NCBI RefSeq assembly: GCF_014904695.1
Contig: NZ_JACXXN010000040.1
Span: 1 to 45,588 of the forward strand
Source: Nostoc sp. MG11
Lineage (GTDB): Bacteria > Cyanobacteriota > Cyanobacteriia > Cyanobacteriales > Nostocaceae
Direction of reading: 5' to 3'
Length of the DNA stretch: 45,588 nt
In this document: positions 42,333-45,588 of the stretch, in pieces
Numbering within the stretch: position 1 is the first letter of the stretch
How the letters are laid out: each line of letters begins with the position of its first letter
Translations under genes and position numbers: made by a program
Notes under the pieces: model-generated
Database searches by the model: none
Told to the model about the DNA's origin: nothing
What the model saw: the letters and a program-made list of their open reading frames with translations, nothing else

Positions 42333-43433
42333 ATGTTTTATTTTGGCATTGAGCATGAAGTTGCTTTCCTTAACAAAGAAGGAAAATTTGCTGATTTTTT
42401 ATCCACGAAATTTGCTGAGTTCAATCAAATTGTTGAAAGGTTGCCTACATACCCTAATGACTATCCTCAACTGCGCGTCGGGGACGCTGGTATTAAACAA
42501 AAGAGATGGTACATTGAGGGTTTTGAACGGTTTGCGGATTCTGACAAAGTAATTGACTGTTTGCCTAAAGGCATCGAAATTAGAACGACCATACATTCTA
42601 ATATTCAAAGCGCTATTAGTGAATTGTCAGAAAGTTTTTGCTTGCTGCGCGAAGTTGCTGCTAGCTTTGGTTTCTCACCAGTTTTACTCAGCTTTAATCC
42701 TTATAATTGTGTTTTTGAACCTCAACCCCCATTAAACGATTATGAAATCAAACAGCTACAAGCTTATCCTGACGAACAAACTGCCAATATTTACATGGTG
42801 ACTTATGGCCCAGATTTAAACATTTCTGTGGCAGATTTATCTATTGAACGCATGATTGATATTGGCAAAAAGTTAACTTATTACAGTCCCTATATCGTTC
42901 CTTTTAGTTATAGTTCTCCTTTTTATCATGGAAGTCTCTGGGATGGGCTTTCGGTACGGACATTTATTAGAACGGGAAAAAGATCGGCAACATTAGTTTT
43001 TGTCGAGAAAGAGGAACAACTGATTAATAGCATTCCTTCACTCACAAAAATTGCTCGCATTCCATCTGAAGTGGGGCGCATCGAATTTAAAGCTTGTGAT
43101 AGTTGTGATGATTTTTCTATCTATGCAGCGTTATTAGCATTATTGAAAGGTCTGGTGTTAGATGAAACTTTGCTAGGTAGAGCAACTATACCCGACGCAG
43201 GTTTGCACCAACTTTCTGCAAAAGAAGGGTTTGATAATGAGGATATTCTGACAAACACTACAAAGATTTTACAAGCTGCTGAAGTTGCTCTTGGCAAAGA
43301 TCCAGATGTTGAGTTATTAACGCCATTAAAAGTTATGTTGGCGAACCGAAAAACCAAATCTCATGAACTAGTAGAAGTGTTTCGGTGTGTAGGTTCAATA
43401 GAAGAGGTACTAAAACAAACTTACCAAGTTTAA
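42333..43433 (+). CDS. Glutamate-cysteine ligase-like (GCS2 family) protein
   Basis: The 366-residue protein begins YFGIEHEVAFLNKEGKFA, resembling the glutamate-binding start of GCS2-type carboxylate-amine ligases, and includes KGIEIRTTIHSNIQSAI, SPYIVPFSYSSPFYHGSLW and VGRIEFKACDSCDDFSIYA (the last matching the E-R/K-R substrate region). Proteins of this type form peptide bonds between glutamate and an amine using ATP. It belongs to a cyanobacterial group whose product is not known to me; gamma-glutamylcysteine or a compatible-solute amide are possibilities. Confidence 0.7.
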   Translation: MFYFGIEHEVAFLNKEGKFADFLSTKFAEFNQIVERLPTYPNDYPQLRVGDAGIKQKRWYIEGFERFADSDKVIDCLPKGIEIRTTIHSNIQSAISELSESFCLLREVAASFGFSPVLLSFNPYNCVFEPQPPLNDYEIKQLQAYPDEQTANIYMVTYGPDLNISVADLSIERMIDIGKKLTYYSPYIVPFSYSSPFYHGSLWDGLSVRTFIRTGKRSATLVFVEKEEQLINSIPSLTKIARIPSEVGRIEFKACDSCDDFSIYAALLALLKGLVLDETLLGRATIPDAGLHQLSAKEGFDNEDILTNTTKILQAAEVALGKDPDVELLTPLKVMLANRKTKSHELVEVFRCVGSIEEVLKQTYQV

Positions 43434-43470
43434 ATTGGGGTAGGTAAGAGGCTTCTTACTATTTAAGCTA

Positions 43471-43628
43471 AGCTCGACTTTATCCATTTTTTGGCAACGC
43501 TCAAGCTGATGCTTAAACTTTTGGGGAACAGTAGTTTTACTTTTTCAATTTCACCGATATTAGTGACATGGAAAAAGTTTTTGCCGGATCAAAAGAACCA
43601 AGTTCTTAATTTTGGATAAAGTCGAGCT
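43471..43628. mobile_element. MITE with perfect inverted ends and TA flanks
   Basis: AGCTCGACTTTATCCA and its exact complement TGGATAAAGTCGAGCT bound 158 bases. TA precedes the left end and follows the right end, as expected for IS630/Tc1-mariner-derived elements. No transposase gene. It abuts the next element. Confidence 0.7.
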
Positions 43629-43630
43629 TA

Positions 43631-43793
43631 GAGGTTGTTTGTAAAGTGGTCGGCTGTGATACTAGGCACTTATTGATCCCCCCTAGCCCCCCTTTTTAAG
43701 GGGGGAAACGGAATCAAAGTACCCCTTTTTAAGGGGGATTTAGGGGGATCTAAAAGTGTTTGATACATCACCAAGGACTTTTTAAACATCCTC
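43631..43793. mobile_element. MITE with GAGG ends and TTA flanks
   Basis: GAGGTTGTTTGTAAAGTGG at the left and its imperfect complement (AAAGTCC...CATCCTC region: ACTTTTTAAACATCCTC) at the right bound 163 bases with an internal C/G-run hairpin. TTA precedes and follows the element, a 3-base target duplication typical of IS5-type elements. A second copy begins at 45359, also after TTA. Confidence 0.7.
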
Positions 43794-43875
43794 TTAGAGC
43801 GATGCCTACGGCTGGCTACGCCTACGCACTTTTGATAAGACAGTTAGTAAATAGAATAAGTGCGCTTTAATAATA

Positions 43876-44268
43876 CTAAGCAATTTGGTTCTTCACAGAT
43901 ACTTCCTCTAAGTCTACCTTCAAACGGCTGGCTGAGATTTTGCGGATGCGATCGCTTTTGCGAACAGCACCCGCCATTGCATATTCACGGCTGTCTTTGC
44001 CGTATTTAAAAGCAACTCCAATGAGCATTTTCTCAGTGAGATCATTTAAGATTTTATCTAATTCATCCATCTCGGTTTTAGAAGAGTCAATTACAGCTAA
44101 AGCAGTATTATAAGCATCTATCTTGGCACGGTACTGCTCAATGATTTGTGTCATATTTTGCAAGTTCCGAGTATCCCCAAAATCCATGTTAGGATCAATT
44201 GCTCTGAGTCCAGATGCTCTCAATTCAGCTTTTTCTAAAACGCGATATGTACGTTTTTGACGAGGCAT
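43876..44268 (-). CDS. Hypothetical protein (130 residues)
   Basis: The protein starts MPRQKRTYRVLEKAELRAS; an upstream extension to 44343 looks non-coding. It has a helical, charged body (MTQIIEQYRAKIDAYNTALA, KTEMDELDKILNDLTEK) and a conserved-looking segment VAFKYGKDSREYAMAGAVRK followed by SDRIRKI. This is coiled-coil-like in the middle. The proteins I recall of this type are cyanobacterial orphans. It lies between repeat-rich regions. Function unknown. Confidence 0.6.
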   Translation of the reverse strand: MPRQKRTYRVLEKAELRASGLRAIDPNMDFGDTRNLQNMTQIIEQYRAKIDAYNTALAVIDSSKTEMDELDKILNDLTEKMLIGVAFKYGKDSREYAMAGAVRKSDRIRKISASRLKVDLEEVSVKNQIA

Positions 44269-44390
44269 AAATATATTTTTTCTTAGTGTACTGGAGCTAG
44301 TTTGGCTTACTAAAGCTGCATTGTAGCTCAGTAAAATCCTCACAAATGAGTATTAGATAAAATGATAAGAATCAGTAGTTTTAACTAAAT

Positions 44391-44517
44391 ACGGTTCAGT
44401 TAAGAATAATTGTAGGTTGGGTTGAACGCAGTGAAACCCAACAAAGGCCTGCAAACGTTGGGTTTCGTTCCTCAACCCAACCTACATAATTTAATTTTTT
44501 GGGCTTAACTGAACTGT
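44391..44517. repeat. Long palindromic repeat element
   Basis: Outer GTTCAGTTAAG (44394-44404) and CTTAACTGAAC (44504-44514) are exact inverted copies, and inside TGTAGGTTGGGTTGA (44411-44425) and TCAACCCAACCTACA (44472-44486) pair exactly. A further GAAACCCAAC/GTTGGGTTTC pair lies inside. This GTTGGGTT palindrome is a common cyanobacterial repeat. No coding capacity. Confidence 0.8.
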
Positions 44518-44531
44518 ATTGACTTTTAACT

Positions 44532-44630
44532 AAATTGTGATTTAGTTGATGTAAATTGTGATTTAGTTGATGTAAATCATGATTTAGTTAATGTAAATCG
44601 TGATTTAGTTGATGTAAATCATGATTTAGT
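44532..44630. repeat. Array of about 4.7 direct repeats of 21 bases
   Basis: Units start at 44532, 44553, 44574, 44595 and 44616, each reading AAATYRTGATTTAGTTGATG with small changes. The spacing is exactly 21 bases, two helical turns, and each unit holds the near-palindrome AATCATGATT. It lies 215 bases upstream of the gene at 44845 and 264 bases upstream of the divergent gene ending start 44268. It may be a multi-site protein-binding array; a repeat motif GGCGGCACTTAACGTACCGCC follows. Confidence 0.85.
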
Positions 44631-44844
44631 AAGGTGCGCTATGGCGGCACTTAACGTACCGCCAGATAAAATAGTGCGTTAAGCTATTGACAAAAATGCT
44701 GTTATTACTAAAAGCTTGAAAAAGCAATATTGATTACCCAAATCCGAAACATAGCTAAATTTAAACCTATTAACTTGGTTGCGGAATTTAGAACAAAAGC
44801 GGTGTGTTAATAAGTAAATATGATACACATAGTCAAAATAGCAG

Positions 44845-45243
44845 ATGGAACCTTTAACTACTGCGGCGATCGCTGTTGGCACTATAATTGCCACTAAAGC
44901 CTTAGAAAAAACGGGCGAAAAAGTAGGTGAAGCTTTATGGGATAAGACTGGCAAGTTTCTCGTCACGCTCAAAAAGCAGTCTCCCCATACTGTAGCAGCT
45001 ATAGAGAAAGCACCAGAGCAACCACTCGATTATGGCAAAGCTGTACTAGAGGTTGAATCTGCCGCTAAAGCTAATCCTGAAGTGGCTAAAGCTGCACAAG
45101 AATTGGCCGCAGCAGCTAAAGCGGAGCCAAATCCTAAACTTGCTGAAATTCTGGCTATGCCTAACCTAGAAAAATTGGCAGACAAAATTGGTCAGGTAGT
45201 AATGCCAGGTGGGACAGGAAATATTCAAAATCAGTCTTTTTGA
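44845..45243 (+). CDS. Hypothetical protein with hydrophobic N-terminus (132 residues)
   Basis: The protein begins EPLTTAAIAVGTIIATKAL (a short hydrophobic helix), then EKTGEKVGEALWDKTGKFL, VAAIEKAPEQPLDYGKAVL, EVESAAKANPEVAKAAQEL and a Gly-rich end. Such N-terminal modules occur as adaptor-like starts of larger cyanobacterial proteins with repeat or protease domains, and also as stand-alone proteins. The rest of a larger gene is not seen; repeat DNA follows. Start at the first ATG. Function unknown. Confidence 0.55.
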   Translation: MEPLTTAAIAVGTIIATKALEKTGEKVGEALWDKTGKFLVTLKKQSPHTVAAIEKAPEQPLDYGKAVLEVESAAKANPEVAKAAQELAAAAKAEPNPKLAEILAMPNLEKLADKIGQVVMPGGTGNIQNQSF

Positions 45244-45358
45244 TCTGATAACTTACAGCATTTTCGGTTAGTCTCCCAACCCGCCTAGAAATAAATTTCC
45301 GGGCTAATAACTCAAGTCTACTCAAGTGGACTAAAACCATTTTTTTCAGTCTTCATTA

Positions 45359-45588
45359 GAGGTTGTTTGAAAAGTGGTCGGCTGTGATATTAGGCACTTA
45401 TTGATCCCCCCTAGCCCACGGCCAGTCGCTCCAGTTGGGGAGACCCCATCGCATGATTGCGTCTCCCCAACTCTTGGAGACGCTACGCGAAGGGAGAAGA
45501 CCGCGCTGGCTCCCCTTAAAAAGGCTACGGTGTACACACAAGTCTTTTAGAGTTGCCCCACAGGCTTTTGATCCCCCCAACCCCCCTT
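45359..45588. mobile_element. Second GAGG-end MITE, interrupted by a nested palindrome, cut by window edge
   Basis: The left end (TTA, then GAGGTTGTTTGAAAAGTGG) matches the element at 43631 for about 57 bases. At about 45416 the match breaks and a different palindrome begins (AGTTGGGGAGAC ... GTCTCCCCAACT, 45436-45475), followed by more repeat motifs and by CCCCCCAACCCCCCTT at the edge. The right end is outside the window. Confidence 0.6.

Noticed and set aside
44391-44630. CRISPR array
   Set aside because: The direct repeats are contiguous 21-base units with no spacers, and no cas gene is present.
45346-45580. Minus-strand open frames at the window edge
   Set aside because: They run through nested palindromic repeats and have repeat-derived composition; not genes.

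Overview
The window looks like chromosomal DNA of a filamentous, heterocyst-forming type cyanobacterium (Nostoc/Anabaena/Tolypothrix group). The octamer GCGATCGC (HIP1) recurs throughout. Several genes are cyanobacterial hallmarks: ldpA, a Ycf45-type R3H ATPase, Ycf66-like proteins, a CIA30-SDR fusion, DUF3386, a Mo-nitrogenase C-terminal-domain protein and multidomain two-component proteins. Intergenic DNA is full of short palindromic repeats and MITE-like elements typical of these genomes. No rRNA, tRNA, CRISPR array, prophage or intact transposase gene was recognised.

Layout. 0.3-1.1 kb: a lone type II thioesterase. 1.3-4.1 kb: a divergent ExbD/ExbB and TonB energy-transduction set. 4.2-6.0 kb: a membrane histidine kinase without a sensor domain. 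6.4-6.7 kb: a decayed DNA-methyltransferase fragment. 6.8-14.1 kb: housekeeping genes (ruvC, YvcK-like, tsaE, pyrC, two tandem signal peptidases I, a MOSC protein). 14.8-21.4 kb: three consecutive signalling genes (hybrid kinase, REC-GGDEF-EAL, REC-kinase). 21.6-24.6 kb: ldpA and the R3H ATPase. 24.8-27.7 kb: two paralogous GAF-LuxR regulators bracketing an isonitrile-hydratase-like DJ-1/PfpI protein, then DUF3386. 28.1-36.7 kb: a two-gene unit with a retropepsin-like protease, a MocR regulator with a candidate operator, a GFA protein, a CIA30-SDR fusion, a Ser/Thr kinase with a Ycf66-like tail next to a free Ycf66-like protein, a HugZ-like protein and an alpha/beta hydrolase. 36.7-41.8 kb: Uma2 genes (one decayed), a membrane acyltransferase-like protein, obg and the Mo-nitrogenase-domain protein. 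42.3-45.6 kb: a GCS2-like ligase, two proteins of unknown function, and a repeat-dense region with two abutting MITEs, a 21-bp iteron array and a nested MITE at the window edge.

How parts work together. ExbB/ExbD/TonB should form one proton-driven complex for outer-membrane transport. The 14.8-21.4 kb genes probably form a phosphorelay with a cyclic-di-GMP output. The regulator-enzyme-regulator block at 24.8-27 kb looks like a small inducible unit. The strongest unusual themes are (a) short repeats apparently inserted in frame into coding sequences, in four places in three genes, two of them in the same loop of a kinase ATPase domain; (b) the kinase-Ycf66-like fusion beside a free Ycf66-like protein; (c) the paired regulators around the isonitrile-hydratase-like enzyme; (d) the 21-bp iteron array. 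All assignments rest on reading the sequence and on recalled family knowledge; no database search was run.
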